From the NCBI RefSeq assembly GCF_027620315.1, contig NZ_JAPNNL010000012.1:1-64000 (forward strand): a DNA stretch of 64,000 bases. Direction: 5' to 3'. The notes under the pieces are model-generated. The model was not told where the DNA came from, made no database searches, and saw only the letters and a list, made by a program, of their open reading frames with translations. Below are positions 54,235 through 63,033 of the stretch, one piece after another. The translations under genes and the position numbers were made by a program. Origin of the DNA: Nonomuraea corallina. GTDB lineage: Bacteria; Actinomycetota; Actinomycetes; Streptosporangiales; Streptosporangiaceae. Positions within the stretch are counted from its first letter, which is position 1; each line of letters begins with the position of its first letter.

Positions 54235-55689
54235 TCAGCAACGGCGGCCTCGGTTGATGCAGTTGACTACGGTGGACATGAGCCGCTCCGGCATCACGTT
54301 CACGAAGTCGCCGTGGTCGGTGACCGGGTTGTGCAACTGCTCGGGGAAGGCGTCGAGGGCGAACGAGGGACCTCGCGGCACCGAGTAGGCGAGCGTCATC
54401 CGCAGCTGCGGGATCGGCTGGGTGCCCTGCGGGCAGGCGCCGCCCTGGTCGGGGAAGACGACGTGCGTGCGGTGGTTGGCGCTGTCGGTGTTCTGGCCGT
54501 CCCAGCAGCTCGGGAAGTCCAGGATGCGCAGCACCTGGCTGCCGCGCGGGCACAGCGGGTACTTGTCCGGGCTGACCCGGTTGGTGAAGCCGCTGCAGGA
54601 CCAGCCGGCGCGGGCGTTGGCCGGGCCGTTGGTCGCCGCCTTGGCGTCACCGGTGATGAGCCGCAGGAAGCGCGGCATCGCCACGACCCGCGCGGTCGCG
54701 TTGCCGCGGAACTGCAGGATCACCGCCCGTGGACGGAGCACCTGGCCGACGTTGCGATCCGGGTCCTCGACGTTCTCGTCGACCAGGCGGTTGCGCACGA
54801 CCGGCCAGAAGTACGTCGACTTGTCGCCCAGACGGCACGTGGTGTCCGCGGCTTCCAGGCTCTCGTCGGTCGAGAAGGCGTCTGCCGACAGGTTGCCCAC
54901 GTAGTCGTGCAGGTGGTGTGCTCCATTGCGCACTCCGGGAGCGACGATGAAGTTGTCCGGGTTGTTGTGGCCCTCGCCGTTCGTGCCGCAGCGGGAGACG
55001 AACGTGCCGCGGGAGCCGCCGCGGCCGATGCGGGCGTCGAGCCGCCTCGCCGGGATCTGCCTGATGTCCACGAAGTCGCTGACGAACGGGCCGATGTCGT
55101 CGCAGTCGCTCCCGTTCCCGGTGGGCGAGGGCGAGGGCGAGGGCGACGCGCTGCCCGAAGGCCGCCGGCTCGGTGTGGGACGGTTCCTGAAGCGGTCGCC
55201 GTCGCGCCGGCCGAAGGTCTCGGCCGACGCCTCGGGGTCCGCCTCGGGGTCCGCCTCCTGGTTCGCCTCGGGGTCCGCCACGGGGTCACGGACCAGTGCG
55301 CCGCCCTGGTTCTGGCTCTGCCCGTTCTGGTCCTGCCCGTTCTGGTCCTGCTGGTCCTGTTGGGCCCCCTGGTCCTGGTCCTGCCGGCCGTCCTGGTTCT
55401 GGTTCTCCTGGTCCTGCTGGGCGCCCTGGTCCTGGTCCTGCTCCTGGTCCCGGTTCCCCTGATCCTGCGGGGCCTCGTCCTGTTGCTGAGGCTGGTCCTG
55501 GGGCTGGTCCTGGGGCTGGTCCTCGGGCTGTTCCCGCTCCTGCTGCTGCCCCTGCTGCGGGGGACGCTGTTCGGTGATCTCGCAGTCGGCGAAGGCGGGC
55601 TGGGCGCCGCCGACGACCGCCGCGGACACCAGCCCGCCGGCCACCACCGCTAAGGCAGACATGGCCGCGGCCATGCGTCTGGATCTCAT
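54235..55689 (-). CDS. Secreted DUF1996 protein with long Gln/Asp-rich segment
   Basis: 484 residues from ATG at 55689, overlapping the DUF4142 stop (ATGA). A signal peptide ends near AFA/DC (~34). Residues ~40-130 are a low-complexity tract dominated by Gln, Asp and Asn (PEDQPQDQPQDQPQQQDE is typical), then Asp/Glu/Ala and Ser/Pro repeats (GSASPSPSPSPTGNG). The C-terminal DUF1996 domain (~215-484) has FVSRCGTNGEGHNNPDNF, GAHHLHDYVGN and several conserved cysteines. It is extracellular. DUF1996 is found in fungi and actinobacteria with no assigned activity; the paired His motif could bind metal. Confidence 0.88.
   Translation of the reverse strand: MRSRRMAAAMSALAVVAGGLVSAAVVGGAQPAFADCEITEQRPPQQGQQQEREQPEDQPQDQPQDQPQQQDEAPQDQGNRDQEQDQDQGAQQDQENQNQDGRQDQDQGAQQDQQDQNGQDQNGQSQNQGGALVRDPVADPEANQEADPEADPEASAETFGRRDGDRFRNRPTPSRRPSGSASPSPSPSPTGNGSDCDDIGPFVSDFVDIRQIPARRLDARIGRGGSRGTFVSRCGTNGEGHNNPDNFIVAPGVRNGAHHLHDYVGNLSADAFSTDESLEAADTTCRLGDKSTYFWPVVRNRLVDENVEDPDRNVGQVLRPRAVILQFRGNATARVVAMPRFLRLITGDAKAATNGPANARAGWSCSGFTNRVSPDKYPLCPRGSQVLRILDFPSCWDGQNTDSANHRTHVVFPDQGGACPQGTQPIPQLRMTLAYSVPRGPSFALDAFPEQLHNPVTDHGDFVNVMPERLMSTVVNCINRGRRC
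55310..55560 (-). repeat. Low-complexity CAG/GAC-rich coding tract
   Basis: On the coding strand the tract is built almost only of CAG, GAC, GAG and AAC codons, giving irregular six- to nine-base periodicity. It encodes the Gln/Asp-rich linker of the DUF1996 protein and is a likely site of length variation. Confidence 0.85.
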
Positions 55690-56330
55690 GGTTGTCTCCT
55701 CGGGTCGACCGCCGCTGGGGCGGGTGCTGCGGGTGAGGGCGTCGGCGGTTCCGGCAGTTCGTCGTAGTTGACCAGTCCGGTGGACTCCAGCAGCGTCATG
55801 TGCCGCATGACCACGGTCACGGCCGTCCCGGCGAACTTCCTGATCACGGCGTTGCGCGTGCCCGCCCTCACGTTCGCCACCACGGCGAACACCTTGCCGT
55901 GCGCCGCACGCAGCAGCCTGGCGAAGTCCCGGTCGAACGCCGGACCGGTCTCGGAGGCCAGCTGCGCCATCCACCGTTGCTGGTCCGGGCTCGGCCGGTC
56001 GGGCAGCGGCACGTCGAGCTGCGCCGCCACCCGCCGTACCTGGGCGTCGAGTTTCGTGTGGTCCTCCACGAGATGCGCCCCGACATCCTTGACCCGCGCG
56101 GAGTCCGCGCGGACCTGCGCCCACTGGCCGACGGGGATCTCCCAGAGGCCCGCTTGCCGCACCTTGACGAGGAAGTCGCGGTCCGCGGGCCCGAGCGGGC
56201 CCGAGGACGTCTGCGTCACCTCGGTGAGCACGGCCGTGTTCGCCTGCGGCATGACCAGGAGGATCGTGACCGCTGCCGCGAGCGCGAAGCCGCCGAACAT
56301 CACTACTTCGCCACGCAAAAGCCTGTGCAT
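55686..56330 (-). CDS. DUF4142 domain exported protein
   Basis: 214 residues from ATG at 56330; an internal ATG at 56300 (MFGGFALAAAV) is possible. An N-terminal signal or anchor (FGGFALAAAVTILLVM) leads to the DUF4142 helical domain: GPADRDFLVKVRQAGLWEI, VKDVGAHLVEDHTKLDAQV and later helices. The fold is ferritin-like. The C-terminus is Pro-rich. It is the first gene of the leftward four-gene operon; the candidate ECF promoter ends seven bases before its ATG, so the transcript should be leaderless. Confidence 0.87.
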   Translation of the reverse strand: MHRLLRGEVVMFGGFALAAAVTILLVMPQANTAVLTEVTQTSSGPLGPADRDFLVKVRQAGLWEIPVGQWAQVRADSARVKDVGAHLVEDHTKLDAQVRRVAAQLDVPLPDRPSPDQQRWMAQLASETGPAFDRDFARLLRAAHGKVFAVVANVRAGTRNAVIRKFAGTAVTVVMRHMTLLESTGLVNYDELPEPPTPSPAAPAPAAVDPRRQP

Positions 56331-56337
56331 GGTGGGA

Positions 56338-56365
56338 GGTACGCGGCCTTATCACGGCCGGTTCA
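56338..56365 (-). promoter_or_regulatory. Candidate ECF sigma promoter for the DUF4142 operon
   Basis: On the minus strand TGAACC, a 16-bp spacer and CGTACC fit ECF promoters; mycobacterial SigL promoters use TGAACC and CGT-type boxes. The -10 ends seven bases before the DUF4142 ATG. The adjacent divergent sigma factor gene is the obvious candidate to recognise it. Confidence 0.65.
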
Positions 56366-56438
56366 CCCATCCTGAGGAATAGTCAGAAATGACCGGAGTT
56401 ATCGGAGTGGCTACCGGACTGATAACGAAGGTGTAAAG

Positions 56439-56993
56439 ATGTGCCCCGTGCTAGGTCACCTCGACGGCAGGTTCGAGAGTGCTGATGCCGAGGCGGAGCA
56501 CCGCATCGCGGTGCTGTACCAGGAGTTCGGCGGCCCTCTACTGCGCCACGTACGCAAGTCGACTGGTAACGATCTGCAATGGGCTGAGGACGTAGTGCAG
56601 GAGACGCTCGTCCGAGCCTGGCGCAACTCGGCCAGACTGCAATGGGAACCGGGCCTCCTCTGGGCGTGGCTGCTCACGGTGGCCCGCCGCATTGTCATTG
56701 ACGGTCGTCGGCGGAAGAGCGTTCGACCCCATGAGGTCGAGCCTCCGGAAGTCGACATGATGGCGGTGCCCGACGGCTCCGAGAGAGCGCTGTCCGCGAT
56801 CGTCGTGGCGGACGCTCTGCGCAGCCTGTCGGACGAACACCGCGAAGTTATTGAGCAGACCTACCTACGGGACCGTACGATAAGTGAAGCGGCGGAGATT
56901 CTGGGGATCCCGCCGGGCACGGTGAAGTCCCGGCTCTACTACGGCATCCGGGCTCTCCGCGAACTTCTGCGGGACAAGGGGGTAGCCGGCTGA
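56439..56993 (+). CDS. ECF-type RNA polymerase sigma factor
   Basis: 184 residues. Region 2 includes LYQEFGGPLLRHV and WAEDVVQETLVRAWRN (core binding and -10 recognition). Region 4 has LRSLSDEHREVIEQTYL and SEAAEILGIPPGTVKSRLYYGIRAL (-35 recognition). It directs polymerase to a small regulon, very likely including the divergent DUF4142 operon. Its stop shares one base with the ATG of the anti-sigma gene, which ensures balanced synthesis. SigL-like by overall pattern, but subgroup assignment needs a phylogeny. Confidence 0.92.
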   Translation: MCPVLGHLDGRFESADAEAEHRIAVLYQEFGGPLLRHVRKSTGNDLQWAEDVVQETLVRAWRNSARLQWEPGLLWAWLLTVARRIVIDGRRRKSVRPHEVEPPEVDMMAVPDGSERALSAIVVADALRSLSDEHREVIEQTYLRDRTISEAAEILGIPPGTVKSRLYYGIRALRELLRDKGVAG

Positions 56994-57190
56994 TGCATGA
57001 CGGGGTGGCCGCCTACGTCCTCGGTGTGCTCGATGATTCGGAGCACGAGGCGTTCGAACGCCACCTCGACGTGTGTGAGCAGTGCCAGGCCGAGCTCCTG
57101 GAGCTCTCCGAAGTGCCGGAGAAGCTCGACGAGCTCAAGCAGGCGCCCTCCGCATCAGAGGACGACCCGCCGATGTCGATGTCACGTTGA
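56993..57190 (+). CDS. Minimal soluble zinc-binding anti-sigma factor
   Basis: 65 residues. The ZAS motif is HLDVCEQC (His24, Cys28, Cys31), preceded by a helix DGVAAYVLGVLDDSEHEAFE. There is no membrane helix, and the protein ends soon after a short acidic tail. Known ZAS anti-sigmas such as RslA and RsrA release sigma when their cysteines are oxidised. This is smaller than either and may be a bare sensor module. It is coupled to the sigma gene. Confidence 0.88.
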   Translation: MHDGVAAYVLGVLDDSEHEAFERHLDVCEQCQAELLELSEVPEKLDELKQAPSASEDDPPMSMSR

Positions 57191-57269
57191 CGTCTTTGCC
57201 CTTTTCGGGTGATATCGGTACGGCGAGGCGTTCGCCCGGCTTTCACCGGGGATGTGGGGGAGGTGTGCG

Positions 57270-58076
57270 GTGGGCATCGACGATGATGCGACCGTCCCTC
57301 GCGACAGGCAGTTCGGTGAGGAGGGCCGCCGGGTTTCCTACGGCGGCTATCTCCGCTTGCCGGCCCTGCTCGCGCAGCAGCAGCCGCAGTCGGAAGCGCC
57401 CGACGAGCTGCTGTTCATCACCGTTCACCAGGTCTACGAGCTCTGGTTCAAACTGCTGCTGCACGAGCTGGAGAACGTCCGCGACGCGATGTTCGCCGGT
57501 GAGCTGTGGCAGGCCAGGCATCTGTTCCGGCGCGTCCACGCGGTCGAACGGGTGCTGGTCGGGCAGGTCGAGGTCCTGGAGACGATGACGCCCCAGGACT
57601 TCCTGGCCTTCCGGGCCAAGCTCGCGCCGGCCAGCGGCTTCCAGTCCGTGCAGTTCCGCGAGCTGGAGTTCCTGTCCGGGGTGAAGGACGAACGCTACCT
57701 CGACCGGCTCAAGGACGCCGGTGACGAGGAACGCCTGCGGCTGCGCCGCCGCCTCGGCGAGCCCACCCTCTGGGACGCGTACGTCGCCGCGCTGTCCCGG
57801 CGGGGGCTGCCGGTCTCCGGCGAGGAGGAGATCAGGGAGTCGCTGCTGACCGTCGCCAGGGACCGCCGGTCCCACGACGATCTGTGGCAGCTGGCCGAGG
57901 ATCTGCTCACCCACGACGAGACCACCGCCCTGTGGCGGATGCGGCACGTCCAGATGGTGGAGCGGCAGATCGGCACCAAGTCGGGCACTGGCGGCTCGAC
58001 GGGTGCCCCTTATCTGCGCAGTCGTACTCAAATGCACTACTTCCCGCTGTTGTGGGAACTCAGAGCCTGGCTGTGA
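57270..58076 (+). CDS. kynA: Tryptophan 2,3-dioxygenase
   Basis: 268 residues from GTG at 57270 with GGGAGG at 57257-57262; an in-frame ATG at 57252 precedes that site. The first step of the kynurenine pathway is expected: heme-dependent opening of the indole ring. Family marks are YGGYLRLPALL, FITVHQVYELWFKLLLHE (active-site His), LWRMRHVQMVER (heme His) and IGTKSGTGGSTG. Length is standard. No kynurenine formamidase or kynureninase is adjacent. The glutamate dehydrogenase follows after 39 bp. Confidence 0.93.
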   Translation: MGIDDDATVPRDRQFGEEGRRVSYGGYLRLPALLAQQQPQSEAPDELLFITVHQVYELWFKLLLHELENVRDAMFAGELWQARHLFRRVHAVERVLVGQVEVLETMTPQDFLAFRAKLAPASGFQSVQFRELEFLSGVKDERYLDRLKDAGDEERLRLRRRLGEPTLWDAYVAALSRRGLPVSGEEEIRESLLTVARDRRSHDDLWQLAEDLLTHDETTALWRMRHVQMVERQIGTKSGTGGSTGAPYLRSRTQMHYFPLLWELRAWL

Positions 58077-58115
58077 ATGCGCCAGGCGAACCCTCACAAA
58101 GGAGTGAGAGCGAAG

Positions 58116-61100
58116 ATGCCGCTCGACGAGGCCAAGGATGAGCTGCTCCAGAAAGCCGCGCGACAGTGCGCGGTGGGCGGCGACCATGTGAGCCCCGAGG
58201 AGGCACTGTCCTTCCTGCGCGTCTACTACCGGCACGTGGCCCCGGAAGACCTGCTCGACCGCAATCCGGTGGACGTGTACGGTCCGGCGATGTCGCAGCG
58301 GCAGCTGGCCGAGACGCGCCCGCAGGGCAGGCCGGTCGTCCGGGCCTTCACCCCCACCCTCGACGAGAACGGCTGGGACCCCGGCCACTCCGTGATCGAG
58401 GTGGTCACCGACGACATGCCGTTCCTGGTCGACTCGGTCACGATGGAGCTCGACCGGCACGGCATCGGCGTCCACCTCGTGGTCCACCCGCAGATCCGGG
58501 TCCGGCGCGACATGACCGGCAGGATGCTCGGCGGCGGCGACGAGGACGTCACCGGGCAGATCCTGGCCGAGTCGTGGATGCACATCGAGATCGACCGCCT
58601 GTCCGACGCCGAAAGGCTGAAGGACCTGGAGAGCGACCTGCTGCGGGTGCTCACCGACGTGCGCCACGCGGTCGAGGACTTCCGCAAGATGCGCGCGCTG
58701 GCCGTGCAGACCGCGGAGGACCTGTCGGTCAACCCGCCGCCGCTGCCGCCCGCCGAGGTGGAGGACAGTCTCGAGCTGCTGCGCTGGCTCGCCGACGGGC
58801 ACTTCACGTTCCTCGGCTACCGCGAGTACCGGCTGGAGAGCGGCGAGGAGGGCGAGACGCTGCGCGCCCTGCCGGGAGCAGCCCTCGGCATCCTGCGCGA
58901 CGACAAGGTCCACTCCGACAGCTTCTCCTCGCTCCCCGCCGAGCTGCGCGCCAGGGCCCGCGAGAAGCAGCTGCTCATCATCACCAAGGCCAACTCCCGC
59001 GCCACCGTGCACCGCGCCGCCTACCTGGACTACATCGGCGTCAAGCTCTTCTCGCCCGAGGGCGAGGTCATCGGCGAGCGCCGCTTCCTCGGCCTGTTCA
59101 CGCACGTCGCGTACAGCGAGTCGATCTCCCGCATCCCGGTGCTGCGCCGCAAGCTGGCGGCGGTGATCGAGGCCGCCGGCCTGACCCCGGAGAGCCACGA
59201 CGGCAAGGACCTCATCGAGATCCTGGAGACCTTCCCCCGCGACGAGCTGTTCCAGACCTCGGTCGAGCAGCTGCTGCCGATCGCGCTCGGCGTGCTGCGG
59301 CTGCGCGAGCGCAAGCAGGTCAAGCTGTTCCTGCGGCGCGACGACTACGGCCGCTACATCTCCTGCCTGATCTACCTCCCGCGCGACCGCTACACCACCA
59401 AGGTCCGCCTCCAGATGCAGGACCTGCTGCTCAAGGCGCTGGGCGGCCACGGGCTCGACTACAGCGCGATGATCGGCGAATCCGCCCTGGCCCGGCTGCA
59501 CGTGGTGATCCGCGGCGAGCGCGGCAAGCAGCTCCCCCCGCCCGGCGTCGACGTCGAGGAGCTGGAGGCGCGGCTGGCCGCGATCACCCGCTCCTGGGAG
59601 GACGACCTGGGCGCGGCCATCGCCGGGATGGTCTCCGACGAGGAGGCGCCGGAGCTGACCAGGCGCTACCACACCGCGTTCCCCGAGGCGTACAAGGCTG
59701 ACTTCCCGCCCAAGGTAGCCGTGGTCGACCTGCGCCGGCTGGAGCAGCTCGACGGCGCGGGCGACGACCGGATCGACCTCAACCTGTACGAGCCGTACGA
59801 CGCGGCCGAAGGGGAGCGGCGGCTCAAGATCTACCGGCTCGGGTCGCCCATCTCGCTGTCGAAGATGCTGCCGCTGCTGCAGCGGCTCGGGGTCGAGGTG
59901 GTCGACGAGCGCCCGTACGAGGTCGACAGGGACAACAACCCCGCCACCAAGAACGCCTGGATCTACGACTTCGGGCTGCGCTACACGCCGTCGCCCGAGG
60001 TCGAGCGGGACGACTTCAAGCAGCTCTTCCAGGACGGGCTGATGGCGCTCTGGCACGGGGTGGTCCCGGCCGACGACTTCAACGCGCTCATCCTCAAGGC
60101 CGGGCTGACCTCGCAGCAGGTCGAGATCCTGCGGGTGTACGCCAAGTACCTGCACCAGGCCGGCAGCGCCTTCTCCCAGCGCTACATCGAGCAGGTCCTG
60201 CTCGCCAACGTGCGGCTGTCCCGGCTGCTGGTACGGCTCTTCGAGGCCAGGCTGAACCCGCGCCGCCCCGACGAGTCGCGCGAGGACCTGACGGGGGCGC
60301 TGAAGGAGGAGATCCTGGGGGCGCTGGACGAGGTGGCCTCGCTGGACCAGGACCGGATCCTGCGCGCCTACCTGGAGATGATCGAGGCGACCCTCCGGAC
60401 GAACTACTTCCAGCGCGTCGACGGCGCACGCAAGCCGTACATCTCGCTGAAGTTCGACCCGCAGGCGATCAGCGTGCTGCCGCTGCCGCGGCCGAAGTAC
60501 GAGATCTTCGTGTACTCACCCCGGGTCGAGGGCGTCCACCTGCGTTTCGGCAAGGTCGCCCGGGGCGGGCTGCGCTGGTCGGACCGGATGGAGGACTTCC
60601 GCACCGAGATCCTCGGCCTGGTCAAGGCCCAGATGGTGAAGAACACCGTCATCGTGCCCACGGGTTCCAAGGGCGGGTTCGTCGTCAAGCGCCTGCCCGA
60701 GTCCGCCTCCCGGGAGGAGGTGCTGGCCGAGGGCGTCGCGTGCTACCGGATGTTCATCTCCGGCCTGCTCGACCTCACCGACAACCTCGTCGACGGCGAG
60801 GTCGTGCCGCCGCCCGACACGGTCAGGCACGACGGCGACGACACGTACCTGGTGGTCGCCGCCGACAAGGGCACCGCGACGTTCTCCGACATCGCCAACG
60901 AGGTCGCCCGGGAGTACCGGTTCTGGCTCGGCGACGCGTTCGCCTCCGGCGGCTCCATCGGGTACGACCACAAGGCCATGGGCATCACCGCCCGCGGCGC
61001 CTGGGAGTCGGTCAAGTACCACTTCCGCACCATGGGCGTGGACGTGCAGACCACCGACTTCACCGTGGCCGGCATCGGCGACATGTCGGGCGACGTGTTC

Positions 61101-62987
61101 GGCAACGGCATGCTGCTGTCGCGGCACATCCGGCTCGTGGCCGCCTTCGACCACCGCCACATCTTCATCGACCCCACCCCCGACGCGGCCAGCTCTTACG
61201 CCGAGCGGCAGCGTCTGTTCGAGCTGCCGCGCAGCTCCTGGGCCGACTACGACACCTCCCTGATCTCCAAGGGCGGCGGCGTGTTCCCCCGCACCGCCAA
61301 GTCCGTCCAGCTCACCCCGCAGATCCGCGACGCGCTCGGCCTGCCGGGCGAGGTGGCCTCGCTGGCGCCCAACGACCTGATCAGCGCCATCCTGCGCGCG
61401 CCCGTCGACCTGCTGTGGAACGGCGGCATCGGCACCTACGTCAAGGCCGCGGCCGAGTCCCACGCCGACGTCGGCGACAAGGCCAACGACCCGGTCCGGG
61501 TCGACGCCGTGGACCTGCGCTGCAAGGTCGTCGGCGAGGGCGGCAACCTCGGCCTCACGCAGCTCGCCCGCATCGAGTTCGCGCTGAACGGCGGCCTCGT
61601 CAACACCGACTTCATCGACAACTCGGCCGGCGTCGACACCTCCGACCACGAGGTCAACATCAAGATCCTGCTCGACCAGGTCGTCCGCGACGGCGAGCTG
61701 ACCGACAAACAGCGCAACCAGCTCTTCACCTCCATGACCGACGAGGTGGCCCAACTGGTGCTGCGCGACAACTACGCGCAGAACGTCGTCCTGGCCGCCG
61801 CCCGCGCCCAGGCCGTCGAGATGCTCCACATCCACGCCCGCTACCTGCGCCGCCTGGAACGCGACGGGCAGGTCAACCGCAAGCTGGAGTTCCTGCCCTC
61901 GGACAAGGCGCTCGCCGAGCGCCGCCAGGCCAGGCTCGGGCTGACCGCGCCCGAGTTCTCCGTGCTGCTCGCCTACACCAAGCTCGTCGCCGATGCCGAA
62001 CTGCTCGGCACCGACCTCCCCGACGACCCGTACCTCGCGCCCCGGCTCGTCACGTACTTCCCGACGGCGCTGCGCGAGCGGTTCCGGCCGTACATGGACG
62101 CGCACCCGCTGCGGCGCGAGATCATCGTCACCGGCATCGTGAACGACCTGGTCAACTCCATGGGGACCACGTTCCTGTTCCGGGTACGGGAGGAGACCGG
62201 CGCCTCCATGCCCGACATCGTCCGCGCCTTCCTCGTCACCCGGGAGGTCTTCGACCTGGCCAGCTTCCACCGCATGGTGGAGTCGCTGGACAACGAGATC
62301 GACACCGCCACGCAGCTCGCCATGCTGCTGGAAGCCCGCAAACTCGGCGAGCGCGGCACCCGGTGGCTGCTCACCAACCGCCGCCCGCCGCTCGACCTGG
62401 CGGGCTCCGCCGGCTTCTTCGTCAAGGGCGTCAACGGCCTGCTCGGTCACCTGCCGAAGCTCCTCACCGGGCCGGACCTGGCCGCCTTCGAGGATCGGCG
62501 CGACTCCTTCGTGGCCCGGGGGGTGCCCGCCGACCTGGCCGAGCGGGTCGCCGCCATGGTGCCCGCCTACTCCACGTTCGACCTGGTCGAGATCTCCTCG
62601 CTCACCGAGCGCCCGGTCAACGAGGTCGCCGAGGTCTACTTCGACCTGGCGGACCGCCTCCAGCTGGCCCGTCTGAGGGAACGCATCATCGCCCTGCCCC
62701 GCGACAGCCGGTGGAACGCGATGGCCCGCGCCGCCCTGCGCGACGACCTCTACGCCGCCCACGCCGCGCTCACCCGCGACGTCCTGACCCACAGCGCCCC
62801 CGGGCTGCCTCCGGAGGAGCGGCTGGCCCGGTGGGTGGAGGCCAACTCGGCGGCGGTCCGGCGCAGCAGGCAGACGCTCTCCGAGATCTGGGAGAGCGAC
62901 AACTTCGACCTGGCGACGCTGTCGGTGGCGCTGCGCGCCATCCGCACCCTGGTGTCCTCCACCAGCCTCCCGCATACGGAGGCGTGA
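58116..62987 (+). CDS. gdh: NAD-specific glutamate dehydrogenase, 180-kDa class
   Basis: 1623 residues from ATG at 58116, supported by AAAGGAG at 58098-58104; an in-frame ATG at 58077 abuts the kynA stop. ACT-like regulatory modules fill the N-terminal ~700 residues. The catalytic region has KVARGGLRWSDR, PTGSKGGFVVKRL (glutamate-site Lys), IGDMSGDVFGNGMLLS and KVVGEGGNLGLTQLAR (NAD domain). The C-terminal ~400 residues are helical. The enzyme oxidises glutamate to 2-oxoglutarate with NAD+ in amino-acid catabolism, as first described in Streptomyces. A strong terminator follows. Confidence 0.94.
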   Translation: MPLDEAKDELLQKAARQCAVGGDHVSPEEALSFLRVYYRHVAPEDLLDRNPVDVYGPAMSQRQLAETRPQGRPVVRAFTPTLDENGWDPGHSVIEVVTDDMPFLVDSVTMELDRHGIGVHLVVHPQIRVRRDMTGRMLGGGDEDVTGQILAESWMHIEIDRLSDAERLKDLESDLLRVLTDVRHAVEDFRKMRALAVQTAEDLSVNPPPLPPAEVEDSLELLRWLADGHFTFLGYREYRLESGEEGETLRALPGAALGILRDDKVHSDSFSSLPAELRARAREKQLLIITKANSRATVHRAAYLDYIGVKLFSPEGEVIGERRFLGLFTHVAYSESISRIPVLRRKLAAVIEAAGLTPESHDGKDLIEILETFPRDELFQTSVEQLLPIALGVLRLRERKQVKLFLRRDDYGRYISCLIYLPRDRYTTKVRLQMQDLLLKALGGHGLDYSAMIGESALARLHVVIRGERGKQLPPPGVDVEELEARLAAITRSWEDDLGAAIAGMVSDEEAPELTRRYHTAFPEAYKADFPPKVAVVDLRRLEQLDGAGDDRIDLNLYEPYDAAEGERRLKIYRLGSPISLSKMLPLLQRLGVEVVDERPYEVDRDNNPATKNAWIYDFGLRYTPSPEVERDDFKQLFQDGLMALWHGVVPADDFNALILKAGLTSQQVEILRVYAKYLHQAGSAFSQRYIEQVLLANVRLSRLLVRLFEARLNPRRPDESREDLTGALKEEILGALDEVASLDQDRILRAYLEMIEATLRTNYFQRVDGARKPYISLKFDPQAISVLPLPRPKYEIFVYSPRVEGVHLRFGKVARGGLRWSDRMEDFRTEILGLVKAQMVKNTVIVPTGSKGGFVVKRLPESASREEVLAEGVACYRMFISGLLDLTDNLVDGEVVPPPDTVRHDGDDTYLVVAADKGTATFSDIANEVAREYRFWLGDAFASGGSIGYDHKAMGITARGAWESVKYHFRTMGVDVQTTDFTVAGIGDMSGDVFGNGMLLSRHIRLVAAFDHRHIFIDPTPDAASSYAERQRLFELPRSSWADYDTSLISKGGGVFPRTAKSVQLTPQIRDALGLPGEVASLAPNDLISAILRAPVDLLWNGGIGTYVKAAAESHADVGDKANDPVRVDAVDLRCKVVGEGGNLGLTQLARIEFALNGGLVNTDFIDNSAGVDTSDHEVNIKILLDQVVRDGELTDKQRNQLFTSMTDEVAQLVLRDNYAQNVVLAAARAQAVEMLHIHARYLRRLERDGQVNRKLEFLPSDKALAERRQARLGLTAPEFSVLLAYTKLVADAELLGTDLPDDPYLAPRLVTYFPTALRERFRPYMDAHPLRREIIVTGIVNDLVNSMGTTFLFRVREETGASMPDIVRAFLVTREVFDLASFHRMVESLDNEIDTATQLAMLLEARKLGERGTRWLLTNRRPPLDLAGSAGFFVKGVNGLLGHLPKLLTGPDLAAFEDRRDSFVARGVPADLAERVAAMVPAYSTFDLVEISSLTERPVNEVAEVYFDLADRLQLARLRERIIALPRDSRWNAMARAALRDDLYAAHAALTRDVLTHSAPGLPPEERLARWVEANSAAVRRSRQTLSEIWESDNFDLATLSVALRAIRTLVSSTSLPHTEA

Positions 62988-62992
62988 CCCAG

Positions 62993-63033
62993 GCGTCCGG
63001 GGCGGCACCCTTCAGGGGGTGCCGCCCTGACGC
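62993..63033 (+). terminator. Strong terminator after glutamate dehydrogenase
   Basis: GGGCGGCACCC pairs perfectly with GGGTGCCGCCC around TTCAGG, and an outer GCGTC/GACGC extends the stem. TTTCCCC follows. A clear intrinsic terminator. Confidence 0.85.

Noticed and set aside
57243-60155. 970-codon frame antisense to kynA and gdh
   Set aside because: Shadow of two well-identified genes, with no conserved motif and biased composition.
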